Part shown: one piece after another, positions 1 through 9,112 of the stretch | Numbering within the stretch: position 1 is the stretch's first letter | Layout: every line of letters starts with the position of its first letter | From: Kappaphycus alvarezii | Taxonomy: Eukaryota > Rhodophyta > Florideophyceae > Gigartinales > Solieriaceae | DNA: 64,000 nucleotides | Direction: 5' to 3' | Assembly (NCBI GenBank): GCA_002205965.3 | Contig: NADL03000598.1 | Coordinates: 186,001 to 250,000, forward strand | Program-made: the position numbers and the translations under genes | Notes under the pieces: model-generated | The model's database searches: none | The model's input: the letters and a program-made list of their open reading frames with translations, nothing else | Told to the model about the DNA's origin: nothing

Positions 1-1060
1 GCTCATTGTCTTGTCCAGACGTAGACGAACCGCTGGAATCTGTACTATCATCGGACTCTACATATGATGGCAGCGACCAATCTTCATTGTGTGATTTCTT
101 CCAATGGCCGTATTTGCGACATAGACTACATAGAAATTTCATGGTCAACTCTGCATAGTTAGGCTTTTACGAGTCTTTCCTTTTGTCGCTTTGATTGCGA
201 CCACTACCAAAACGAGAAGCGCTGGCATTTAAGGAACTTCTACTTTCCACTTTCATAGATATATATCAGTGCTTAACTACATATGCGAAACTGTTGCATG
301 TAATTGTAACTATAAATTGACCATTGATTGACTGACTGTTAGGATTGGCGTGAGGTAGCGATGCAGCAGCCATAACAGATGCCCTATGATTATAATCAAT
401 AGCTAAGTTTGAAAAAAGCGTTAAATCTTTTATGAATTCTGGGAGCTTGGTAGTACTTGATATCGAGTTGAGCTTGTCAGCCATGGCGAGAAAACGCAAC
501 TCAAAATTCTTAATCGATTCATTAGTACCTCTTCGAGTATTCCATTATAGGTTGGACACTCTAAATGCTTCACTTACGACAGATCGGATATATCCTCCAA
601 GAGTAAAACACCCAAACGTTCTCACTCTTACCACAGACAAAGCATCTCTCTAATAAATTGATTGAACAATTAGAATTACACCATTTTCACTGATGAGTTG
701 ATCATCAGTGATACCAGAGCACATTTCTTTCGCACAACCGAAACGTTGTGACTTCAAACAAACATCTCGCAGCTGTGACGGTGTTTTTTACTGTCTCTAT
801 GTGTACGACCATTGTTAAACGCCTCCCACAATCAGACGGCATCACTGCATTCTTCCTGATTTCCCTTACAGTCTGTCCAAGGGGCAGACGTTCCATCCCA
901 AGAGAAATTTGGCAATGAAGGACGATTGGGGCCGTGAGCCTATACCTAATGAAGTTATACTGCAACAGTGGACCGGAGAAATAGCTCGGAAGAACAGCAC
1001 AAAAAAAAGCACAGAACAATAGCACAACACAATCGCACAGAACAATCTCACGGAACAATC
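1..1060 (-). pseudogene. Copia gag relic, cut by the left window edge
   Basis: On the minus strand, broken frames match the gag of the complete Copia element at 5356-6306. Shared stretches include a CSGITDD-type segment, DALSVV, SEAFR, NTRR, SVMAAAS, NPNSQS and a zinc-knuckle-like CSLCRKYGHWK followed by SLPS. Several stops and an extra short repeat around SVV interrupt it, so it cannot encode a working capsid protein. It is a diverged paralogue, not a copy of the neighbouring element. The upstream part, near 700-1060, is too decayed to align codon by codon. The element that carried it continues to the left of the window. Confidence 0.7.
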
Positions 1061-1571
1061 GCCCTCTCCGTCCTTTTCTGTTTATCTCTCAGACAAGACG
1101 ACTTATGTATCGATTTAAGCACAACATGCAACTAGAAGTTGCCACATTAGAAATCAATGTATCATGTAACAGCATAGAGCAGTCGTAACATTAAATGGCA
1201 ATACGAAATTGCAACGAATGGCCATTTTGTGGTGCATTCATACTCGTCAAGATTCATAGTCTCCGTCGGAAACTTCACATTTCATCAAATAGTTTCGCAA
1301 ATGATGTTTGCTTGGGAAAGGTTGAACACCGGGGGATTAATGTACGATATATGCTAGGTGACTGTACTCAGTTAATTTTGGTGAAAAGGAGGTAGCTTTT
1401 TGTGCTTTACTGATTAGAGATGTAGGAAGGAAATTTCTTGAGAGGGGAGGAGGGTGGGACTGTGCATAGGAGGGTCTGAAATGAGAAAGGGGAGGAAATT
1501 GAGGTGCGTTACTGATTAGGGATGTACTGTAGGACGGGTATATTCCGAAGGCTGAGGGGGCAAGTGTGTGT
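1061..1571. other. Flanking DNA without a gene
   Basis: No convincing coding frame. The last 170 bases are purine-rich (GGGGAGG-type runs) and lead directly to the insertion point of the Copia element. Part of it (near 1470-1500) resembles the sequence just beyond the other end of the element (6641-6670). Confidence 0.5.
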
Positions 1572-1576
1572 ATTGG
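1572..1576. repeat. Target-site duplication, left copy
   Basis: ATTGG lies immediately outside the left LTR. The same five bases lie immediately outside the right LTR at 6638-6642. A perfect 5-bp duplication is the normal signature of LTR retrotransposon integration and fixes both element ends. Confidence 0.85.
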
Positions 1577-1853
1577 TAAGAATAGTTCTTATTGCGTTAC
1601 AATACTTGTCGATCACGTCGAGTGATAATACCTTCGCGTAAAACGGAGTACACAATCGATGCGAGATGCCCTTTTCTCGCTCACCTTTACAAGCCAAGAT
1701 TACCTAGCCTTATAACTACAAAACCATATCAATTAAGCGGGCGTAACATTAACACAAAACACTCAGTTATTCAGAGTGCATCAAATAGCAAATAAAAATT
1801 CAAACAGATAACGAACGTATACTAGCTTGAGTAGACAAGCTGTCATATTCATA
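1577..1853 (-). repeat. 3' LTR of the Copia element
   Basis: This is collinear with 6361-6637 over all 277 bases with about 16 substitutions, mostly near the two ends. The middle (roughly 1680-1790) is identical to the other LTR. A TATA-like TTATAA lies inside. It is bounded on the outside by ATTGG and on the inside by the polypurine tract. Confidence 0.9.
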
Positions 1854-1857
1854 TTGA

Positions 1858-1866
1858 TCCCCTTTC
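1858..1866 (-). promoter_or_regulatory. Polypurine tract for plus-strand priming
   Basis: Read on the minus strand, GAAAGGGGA lies four bases upstream of the 3' LTR and overlaps the stop codon of the reverse transcriptase frame. Position and composition are those of an LTR-element polypurine tract. Confidence 0.75.
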
Positions 1867-3367
1867 AGCCGAAGTTCTTCTCGGATAACTTAGTCTCTGC
1901 AATTTCCTCGAAGTTAAAGCAAAGTCGGCCTGTGAACAGCGTAAGCTGAAGCGCATCAGTAAGGCTGCTGTCCTTTTTGGTGAGCGCATCGGCCAAGTTG
2001 GATTGTCCAGGAATCCAAGATATCTTGTCAACACCACCAGTCTGAAATTCATACCGGACACAGCTCACATCTTCACGAATAGACTTATCAATAGAGTTCT
2101 TCTGAGTAGACAAAGATGTAAACAAATCTTTGGAGTCCACAGCAAGTCTGAGCTTAATATCCATGCTGAATAACTCGTAGTATGCTTTGGCAATTTCTTT
2201 GCCCTCATCAATTCCTTCTGAGGCCGCAAATATCTTAGCAGCCGGTATACTCTTGACCGGCCTCTTTGCCTTATGAGATAACCAGGACACAACGTGATAA
2301 ATCGAGTTATTCTTAATCTCTCCAATGAGAAGTCCTGTTAAAATTCCGAGTTGCCCGCAATCGTCTGTGCGGGATGCATCAGTGAATACAAGAATGCTTG
2401 GCTCGTATTCATTTTTGTCCGTAGGTCTGGGATAAGCAATAGCAGTTCCAAGACTTTTTAGCTTTCTTAAAACATTGATTTGTTCAACCAGGTTACAGAC
2501 CTTAATGTCTGGTGCCTTTTGATGTAAGTAGCTAGCATAAAATGAACAGAACGGGGAAGCAGCTGTTCCAATCCAACCAAGGGTGCTGTTGGTAGAAGCA
2601 AAGACAGACTTTTCAATGTCATTCAACGGTTGGTCATACTGCTTTCGACGCTGCCTTGAAAACTGATACTCAGTTACTGCATCCATCTTGTCATCAGCAT
2701 AATTTTCGATCGTGAAGTCACTGTTTTGCACAGTGTTGATGCCAAAGAATCGAAGTTTACCGGGACCGTGTTTGATGTCACCGAACTTTAACTTTTTGTC
2801 AAACTTATCCATAAATTCTTTGCCTCGATTTCCTTCTACGGCAGCTTTGAGGTCATCAACAATTTTGGCAACTATCAATACCAACTTCCCGTTTTCCAAC
2901 TGGTAGAATAACTGCAGAATATGTGATGACTGCCTGAGTCCAATGTCAAGCATTAAGTTGTCCGACTGGTAATTCCATTTAGCATTGGCATTGACCAGTC
3001 CATACGATGCTGTGAGCAGTAGCCATAGATGCGTGGCTTTCATACTGCTTTCTTTCGGAGGGCGCACATAGACATTCCTCTGTGCCTTACCGGTCTGCAG
3101 GAATGCTGCTTTTACATCAGCCCTGTAAATTGTCCACCCAAATAGAGAAGCAATATATTCCAAGATACGAAGCCCGGTTGGTGGACAAGTGGTGCAGTCC
3201 GTGCTTAATACATCTTTGAGGTTATCTTCATTACCATGAGGAGCGATACGTCCTTTAAGCTTCAGCGAGCCATCATCATTTTTCTTAACCTTGTAGAGGG
3301 TGTGGCTGTGGATTATGTTTGAACCAGGTGGTACATCACCATGTGTCACCAGGCGAACAGTTTTCAA
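1865..3367 (-). CDS. Copia pol segment: reverse transcriptase and RNase H
   Basis: An uninterrupted 500-codon frame. Reverse transcriptase motif A is seen as RADVKAAFLQ, near residue 80, and the catalytic aspartate pair as IVDDLKAA, near residue 170 (the usual first residue Y is replaced by I). RNase H follows: LVFTDASR near residue 330, then KSIPAAKIFAASEG, then LRLAVDSKDLF, and a C-terminal LADALTKK typical of Copia. It would copy element RNA into DNA inside virus-like particles. There is no proper start codon: the frame opens in the middle of the polyprotein, and the join to the upstream integrase segment needs a frameshift near 3370-3420. It is therefore part of a broken polyprotein, although this stretch is itself intact. 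Confidence 0.9.
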   Translation of the reverse strand: MKTVRLVTHGDVPPGSNIIHSHTLYKVKKNDDGSLKLKGRIAPHGNEDNLKDVLSTDCTTCPPTGLRILEYIASLFGWTIYRADVKAAFLQTGKAQRNVYVRPPKESSMKATHLWLLLTASYGLVNANAKWNYQSDNLMLDIGLRQSSHILQLFYQLENGKLVLIVAKIVDDLKAAVEGNRGKEFMDKFDKKLKFGDIKHGPGKLRFFGINTVQNSDFTIENYADDKMDAVTEYQFSRQRRKQYDQPLNDIEKSVFASTNSTLGWIGTAASPFCSFYASYLHQKAPDIKVCNLVEQINVLRKLKSLGTAIAYPRPTDKNEYEPSILVFTDASRTDDCGQLGILTGLLIGEIKNNSIYHVVSWLSHKAKRPVKSIPAAKIFAASEGIDEGKEIAKAYYELFSMDIKLRLAVDSKDLFTSLSTQKNSIDKSIREDVSCVRYEFQTGGVDKISWIPGQSNLADALTKKDSSLTDALQLTLFTGRLCFNFEEIAETKLSEKNFG

Positions 3368-3380
3368 AAAGGTCTCCTCT

Positions 3381-5355
3381 TCAGCCTTTAAGCATTGACC
3401 AATGGGTATTGTTCAAACCCTTGTGCATGGTGACGCAATAAGGGCTTGTCACCGAAGTGCTTCTGCATTGAAGAGAGTGCGGTGGTCTCAGTGCTTGTGA
3501 CTTCCAATGGCGGGGAGAGTTACTGGAGCTGGCTTGAATGGGATCGTTAAATTTCCAAACTTCCTTTGTCATGTCCAGGCATTCCGTTTCTCCGTCATCA
3601 TAATGTACATTCATACGACCATCATCTTCTTGTGACTGAACTGTGTCATCGTAAAGTTGATCATCCACGGGCCAAGACACCGATATGTTGTCTCCAACGT
3701 GAGGTTGTTCATTCGGAGTGTCAGATCCAAAGTCGGCGTCAACAGGTGTGGCCAACTGAGATTGTGGTAAGTTATTCTCGGAGTCATCAGCATTTAGTGC
3801 TTCACGAGCAGTATTGCCTTGGGCTGTAGTTGTTATATCTATTTCTTCAATAGTCGTTTCATAAATCACGTCTAAACCTTCTTGTAACATCTGAGCAAAG
3901 CTCTCTCGAGGTAGTGCTTGGCGAACATCTTCAATCGCCACGGTTATTTCTCTGCCATTACGTCCGGGTACGTTAACTGTACGAGAACCACGATTCGTGG
4001 AGAGGATTGGTTTCGGATCAGACCATTTTCCTCTTTTCTCGTAATCCTTTTTCTGATAAACCTCAACATTGTCACCAATCGAGAGCGGTATTTCCTTGAC
4101 AGCATTTGAACGCAAAATAAGTGCCATTTTGCGTCTTGCATGAAGCTGTTCTCTAGCTTCTCGAATTTCATTCGGTATGACATTGTCGATAGGCTTCGAT
4201 GCAACGGGAGGAGAAAATCCCTTTGCAAGTTCAAATGCAGACATAGTATCGTTGTCATATAGATCATTTGAAATTGAGACGGCCTTATACGCTGCAAATT
4301 TCGGGTCATAGTTCTCCTCTTTTTCTGCCAAAAGGCGGGTAAAAATGCTACGTATGATATTATGCTTAGACTCGATAGCATTTTCGAGTGTCGTCTGGGC
4401 GGTACAGGAGATATTTCAATGCCAAGCTTGCCGGCATACTTCTTAAACTCACCAACTTGAAATGCCTTGTCTCCTCTAATGGTATCAGGGTTCCAGAACT
4501 GCGAAACCCATGAGGCTTCAAATCCAATCACCGCTTCGCTAAGAGCGGTTGAATCGACAATGTAGGCATTAGAGTACCTGCTTATTAAATCCATGCAGTG
4601 TAATAATGGGTCACATCCAAGTACAAATGATCAATACAAACGACATCATTAAAGTTCTTCGATAGCGTGCTAATAGACACCTTGCGACTAGGTTGGGTAA
4701 CCATCGTTGAACGACAAGCAGTACATCCATTGATGACTTGAGCGAAGTATGACGCGATAACATCGTTCCATAGACCATTTCTTTGAAGTAGTAACTTATA
4801 ATCTGTAAAGGATGCGTGACCGCAGACATGCTTGTGAACTTTATTAACAATTTTCTTGACCTCAGACCATGGTGCTTTGTCAATAGCGAATGCAAATAAG
4901 CACGATAGTGTCGATCCATGGTTACGAGAAGGGGTAAACTTGTGCAAAGCTATGTAGCTTAAGAACTTTTGATCTACCATGGATATGCAATCACGTCGTC
5001 CATCTGCAATGAATACTATTGCATTCTTGCCAATGTGTTCGATGTTGGCTTTTCGCGTGACATTTCTTCCTTTGACCCACTGCGATGATCCATCTAAAAC
5101 TAGGTGGGTGATTTGAATGGCATTACCATTGTCAGACGTAGCAGTGAGGATAACAGATCCTAATATTCGTCTTGACGGACTGGCGTGTTCTCCGGTCCCG
5201 TATTGCCAGTGGGTGTGTCCATTTAGAGATTCAGATATGGCACCAAGTGTCGGATTAACATGTACTCCTATGTGGTCTGCCAATAAATTCAGCTCAACGA
5301 GACCAATAGCCGAGTACGGTGCTCCATCGTCAACTAATGGTCCTAGCTCAGTCTT
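3381..5355 (-). pseudogene. Copia pol segment: protease and integrase, frameshifted
   Basis: It continues in the frame of gag after a TGA. Near 5310 the protease motif reads LVDDGAPYSAIG, where D-T/S-G-A would be usual. The integrase zinc-binding region is HKHVCGHASF...GCTAC. The catalytic core starts at VVCIDHLYLD and the frame is then lost at about 4590, resumes one frame over as DLISRYSNAYIV and IRGDKAF, and shifts again near 4385. The second aspartate is visible; the E appears in a shifted frame. From 4331 to 3381 runs a long acidic linker to the reverse transcriptase. Integrase would insert the cDNA; this one cannot be made as a single chain. The segment is clearly coding in origin because homology passes across each shift. 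Confidence 0.85.
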
Positions 5356-6306
5356 TCACAAGGCGTTTGCTGAAGAGCCTACTAGGAAACCCATGTTGAA
5401 TGAAATCGACTTAGTTTTTCCATTATCTTGCCGACCTTGTGTCGTGTTAGAGGTCGTTCCATTGTTTCCAGAACGGTGTCCAAAGCTGCTCGAAACCTGA
5501 GGAGAATGATAACATTTCATATGAGATGGAAGAGATCCATCTGGGTTATGATTACGTTTCCAGTGGCCGTATTTGCCACACAAATTACACGAGAATCTCA
5601 TTGTTGGAGATTGGCCACTGTAACGGGTGTTGTTACCTCTGTTATTACCAAAGGAACGATTAGTTCCGGCTGCACTAGCTTTGAGTGGTTCAGGCTCTGT
5701 GTCTACACCTGAGTGTGAAGACTTGTCACACTGTTTGATCACCGAAGCTACCGATTGATACGTGATAGAGCTTAAGAATTGGTCATTGGTTGACTGCGAA
5801 TTCAAGTTCTCATTAGAAAGAGCTGCAGCTGCCATGACAGAAACTCGTTGAGAGTCATCAATGGACGAGTTGGATAGCAGCATGAGCGCAGTTATATACT
5901 ATGGTATCTTAGTTTTCGTTGCAATAGAATTGAACTTTGCCACTTGAGCAGAGAATCTAGATTTAAAATTCTTCATTGTCTCTGCGTTCCTCCTTCTAGT
6001 GTTCCATAGTTGGTTAATAGCCCTATAGGCTTCACTTACGACAGAAAGTGCATCTTTCTGATATATTTTGCCTAAAATGAGGTCTACAGCGCCATTTCCA
6101 GTCAGATCATCATCTGAAATTCCGGAGCAAAGGTCCATGGCGCGTTCATACAGCTGAGACTTGAGGCAAACTGCCTGTAATGCTGCAGGAATCTTATTAC
6201 TGTTCGAGTCCGGGAGAGCGTTGTGAAATGTCTGCCAGCGTTTTACTGCGTCACGGTTTTCTTGCTGGTCTCCTTTGCCGTCTGTCCAAGGAGGAGATTT
6301 AGCGTC
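5356..6306 (-). pseudogene. Copia gag, one in-frame stop
   Basis: The nucleocapsid/capsid part of the element. The frame opens after a TAG at 6307-6309 and has no ATG until 6138, so the true start is not evident. It carries LCSGISDDDLTG, an INQLWNTRRRN motif, and a C-terminal zinc-knuckle-like CNLCGKYGHWKRNH. One TAG at 5899-5901 splits it; on both sides the same frame matches the left-edge relic, so it is one gene. It ends with TGA at 5356-5358, and the next codons continue in the same frame into the protease. Compared with the relic at 1-1060, the stop at 5899 sits where the relic has glutamate. Confidence 0.85.
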
Positions 6307-6341
6307 CTATGAGAACTTTGGCCTTGACGGCAGGCCAGTTT

Positions 6342-6360
6342 GGAGCGCTGGGCCCATAAC
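6342..6360 (-). promoter_or_regulatory. Primer-binding site, complementary to the 5' half of initiator tRNA-Met
   Basis: On the minus strand, immediately after the 5' LTR, the sequence is GTTATGGGCCCAGCGCTCC. Its complement GGAGCGCTGGGCCCATAAC resembles the anticodon-arm region of eukaryotic initiator tRNA-Met (CUGGGCCCAUAAC). Drosophila copia is known to prime from an initiator tRNA-Met half-molecule with nearly the same site. The primer would therefore be an internal tRNA fragment, not the tRNA 3' end. Confidence 0.8.
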
Positions 6361-6637
6361 TAGGAATAGTTCGTGTTGCGTTACAGTACTTGTCGATCAC
6401 GTCGAATGAGAATACCTTTGCGTAGAACAGAGTACACAATCGATGCGGGATGCCCTTTTCTCGCTCACCTTTACAAGCCAAGATTACCTAGCCTTATAAC
6501 TACAAAACCATATCAATTAAGCGGGCGTAACATTAACACAAAACACTCAGTTATTCAGAGTGCATCAAATAGCAAATACAAATTCAAACAGATAACGAAC
6601 GGATGCCAGCTTGAGCAGACAAGCTGTCATATTTATA
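6361..6637 (-). repeat. 5' LTR of the Copia element
   Basis: This is the promoter-bearing LTR in element orientation. It is 277 bases, aligned without gaps to 1577-1853. Element-sense ends are TATAAATATGACAG and GAACTATTCCTA. A TTATAAGG about 140 bases into the LTR may serve as TATA box. The primer site follows directly. Confidence 0.9.
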
Positions 6638-6642
6638 ATTGG
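6638..6642. repeat. Target-site duplication, right copy
   Basis: ATTGG, identical to 1572-1576, directly outside the 5' LTR. Confidence 0.85.
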
Positions 6643-6785
6643 AGAGTCTGAAAATGAGGCAAGAGTCATGAGGTACGACCTCGCAGGGCTGGTCGCAGAC
6701 CAGCAAGTGGATGATATAGAGGGGAACACGGGGGATTTATTTACAGTATTGTAACAGATAAGATTGCTGATACTCTGTATCTAGT

Positions 6786-6970
6786 GGGGGGAAATGTGGG
6801 GGGTGATTTTTGGGTTATTTTAATGCATGGAAGATGTGGTCGGAAATTTGAAAGATATGGTTGGTTGTGGCCCGGAATACATATTTTAGAGGGTGACCAG
6901 TAGTACCTTTTAAATTCCCGTAAAAAGCCGGCTCAAAGCCGTCCAGCAGACAAGCTGCGTTGTCATTGCG
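6786..6970 (+). repeat. Dispersed repeat family A, copy 1 (longest plus-strand copy)
   Basis: It opens with a GGGAAATGTGGGG / TTTTAATGCATGGAAGATG block and ends with GCCGGCTCAAAGCCG ... CAGACAAGCTGCGTTG. The second half is nearly identical to 52436-52558 (shared: TGGCCCGGAATA, GGGTGACCAGTAGTACC, AAAAAGCCGGCTCAA). Partial relatives are at 7389-7426, 12860-12925, 14438-14490, 21858-22026 and 53879-53945. No coding frame and no terminal inverted repeat seen; the class of element is unknown. Confidence 0.75.
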
Positions 6971-7019
6971 TGCACAGCATCCTGTACCCAGTCGACTTGA
7001 GGACTTGTACTCAGTGCAG

Positions 7020-7180
7020 TATGCTTGTACAGTAAATGAAATAAAATATTATGAGGCAGGCGCAGGCATTTCATGTTGAGAGGCCAGGATACAATACTGT
7101 ACAGTACATGTAAGAGTGTACAGTACTGTAATGTAATACTGTAGAGTACTGTACATGTAATAGTGTACAGTGCAGGACAG
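7020..7180. repeat. Cluster of the palindromic word TACTGTACAGTA and variants
   Basis: About 160 bases made largely of overlapping TGTACAGTAC, GTACTGTA and ATGTAATACTG words, for example at 7095-7110 and 7120-7165. The same palindrome recurs singly or in clusters at about 15 other places in the window. Confidence 0.8.
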
Positions 7181-8210
7181 TGTCTTTCTGCGTAGTGTTT
7201 TGCAGTTTGGTGACGGAGTATTTAAGATAATTGCATCAGTGCGCAGAAACTGAAAAAGGGTCGTTCGGCCCAGAAAGAAACACATCCATCTCACACTGTA
7301 ATCCTCAACAATCAGCAAAAATAACAACAAAGCAGTATGCATTTGCGTACATATTTTTGGAAACTCTTTTTATAGATTCCTTCTAGAAGGGGAAGAATTG
7401 GGGTGTTTTAATGATTGAAAAATAGGTAAGCCTGCAGTATGTAGAAGTACATTGAATGCATTGGAACTGATGCCTTGAGTGCAGATTGAGTTTCATTCAT
7501 ACTGATTACAAAACTACTCCTTTTGAAGATCAGTTTCATATGCAAATTGAGAAAAAAAAGAGCCATCGACTGAATTCTACACGAATCCTTTTCTTGACTG
7601 CATTTGCGATCGCAATCACAGGGGTAGTTACGCAAGTTGAGATGACAAAAAGTAGATTTTCAAGTGTCAACTGAATTAATATGCTAGGTGCTGCTTTTTC
7701 CTGGGCGCCTTGCATCGTCATTAAGTGTTCAAGTCCCAGGGAACAATAAAAATAGTGATAGCGCTGATCATATAACCATGTCTGAAAGTGTGATTCAGTG
7801 CATGTTAGTCCAAACACTATATCCGCGAGCGATTTCTCTGCTTCCAAATCGTGCAAGGCTGCCCACACAGTCCTGGCAGTTTACCAATGTCATGCCCTGC
7901 AGTAGTTGCCCTTGAACAAATGGCTAAATTGAGGCGAAATGATACCAAGCTGTTTCGGGCTAAATATAACTTTCAGCAGACTAAATGAAACAGCAGACAT
8001 ATGAACTGACATGTTGGAACTATAACCATTTCCATTGATGTCGAGTAAAACGGTGATTCAGTATAGGCCGATGTTTTTTGCACACACATCTGGAAACTGA
8101 TAAAGTAGGAATTAAGTTGAAAAAGTCGTTTCCAAGTTATCGACAAGGGATGAGGGTTAAGTTTTCTCCACTGTAAGCAACTTTTAGAAAATGGCTGTGT
8201 CTCCATTCGC
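7181..8210. other. Intergenic, nothing recognised
   Basis: Only short chance frames on both strands. A short family A-like piece lies at 7389-7426 (GGGGAAGAATTGGGGTGTTT). No other feature seen. Confidence 0.5.
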
Positions 8211-8220
8211 ATATTCTTTT

Positions 8221-9112
8221 TTCTAGTTCCAAGTTCAACGGCAATGTTAAACGCAGATCAATTTAGGTGTAAATAGTTTTTTTCGGGGGAACGAGAAGGA
8301 TGGAACAAATTTCACAGTTGCTCAGGAATTGGCCTTTGTTTACGAAGGCGAAGCCAAAGTGTTGATAGATGTTGGGCGTCACTTGCAACAAAATTGCATG
8401 GAATAAAGGCGTATGATATATTGGGGAAAAGGTTTGAAGTTGTGCAAAAGTCGGGCGGGTGTCTTTGTATAGAAAGGACCACGAGAGTCGTGTCTCGCCG
8501 ATGATGCCAAATGTTGAATGTAAAAAGAAGAAAGTATGAAAAATTGCCTTCCAGCTTTCATGCAGATCCATTTCTTTGTGTAGAGAGATTTGAGGAAGTG
8601 AGCTAATTGGGTGGATCGTAGCGGAGAGCGTTGTGTATGTTTTCTCCTGGAGACAGATTAGAGGGAGCTAATCCGGCATGTCTTCTCTTTTTCTAGTTCC
8701 AAGTTCAACGGCAATGTTAAACGCAGATCAATTTAAGTGTAACCAGTTTTTTTTCGAGGGAGGGGGGAGGATGGAACAAATTTCACAGTTGCTCAGGAAT
8801 TGGCCTTTGTTTACGAAGGCGAAGCCAAAGTGTTGATAGATGTTGGGCGTCACTTGCAACAAAATTGCATGGAATAAAGGCGTATGATATATTGGGGAAA
8901 AGGTTTGAAGTTGTGCAAAAGTCGGGCGGGTGTCTTTGTATAGAAAGGACCACGAGAGTCGTGTCTCGCCGATGATGCCAAATGTTGAATGTAAAAAGAA
9001 GAAAGTATGAAAAATTGCCTTCCAGCTTTCATGCAGATCCATTTCTTTGTGTAGAGATTTGAGGAAGTGAGCTAATTGGGTGGATCGTAGCGGAGAGTGA
9101 TGTGTATGTTTC
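8221..9112. repeat. 470-bp tandem duplication, two units
   Basis: Unit 1 spans about 8221-8645 and unit 2 about 8691-9112, offset 470 bases. They are almost identical over more than 400 bases (GTTCCAAGTTCAACGGCAAT through GGGTGGATCGTAGCGGAGAG). Differences include the T/G-run near 8278 and 8747 and an AG dinucleotide missing after GTGTAG in unit 2. Both units carry the same minus-strand frame of about 90 codons with no recognisable domain, so the frame alone is not evidence of a gene. Confidence 0.9.

Larger units (their letters stand above)
1577..6637 (-). mobile_element. Complete Ty1/Copia LTR retrotransposon, inactive
   Basis: The 5061-bp element has two 277-bp LTRs (about 94 percent identical by eye, no indels), ATTGG target duplications, a primer site, a polypurine tract, and the Copia gene order gag, protease, integrase, reverse transcriptase and RNase H read on the minus strand. 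The gag-pol frame is interrupted by an in-frame stop in gag, a TGA between gag and protease, and at least three frameshifts in pol, so this copy cannot make its proteins unaided. The reverse transcriptase/RNase H part is still a 500-codon open frame. LTR divergence shows that the insertion is not very recent. The LTRs begin and end with TA rather than TG/CA. Confidence 0.92.
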
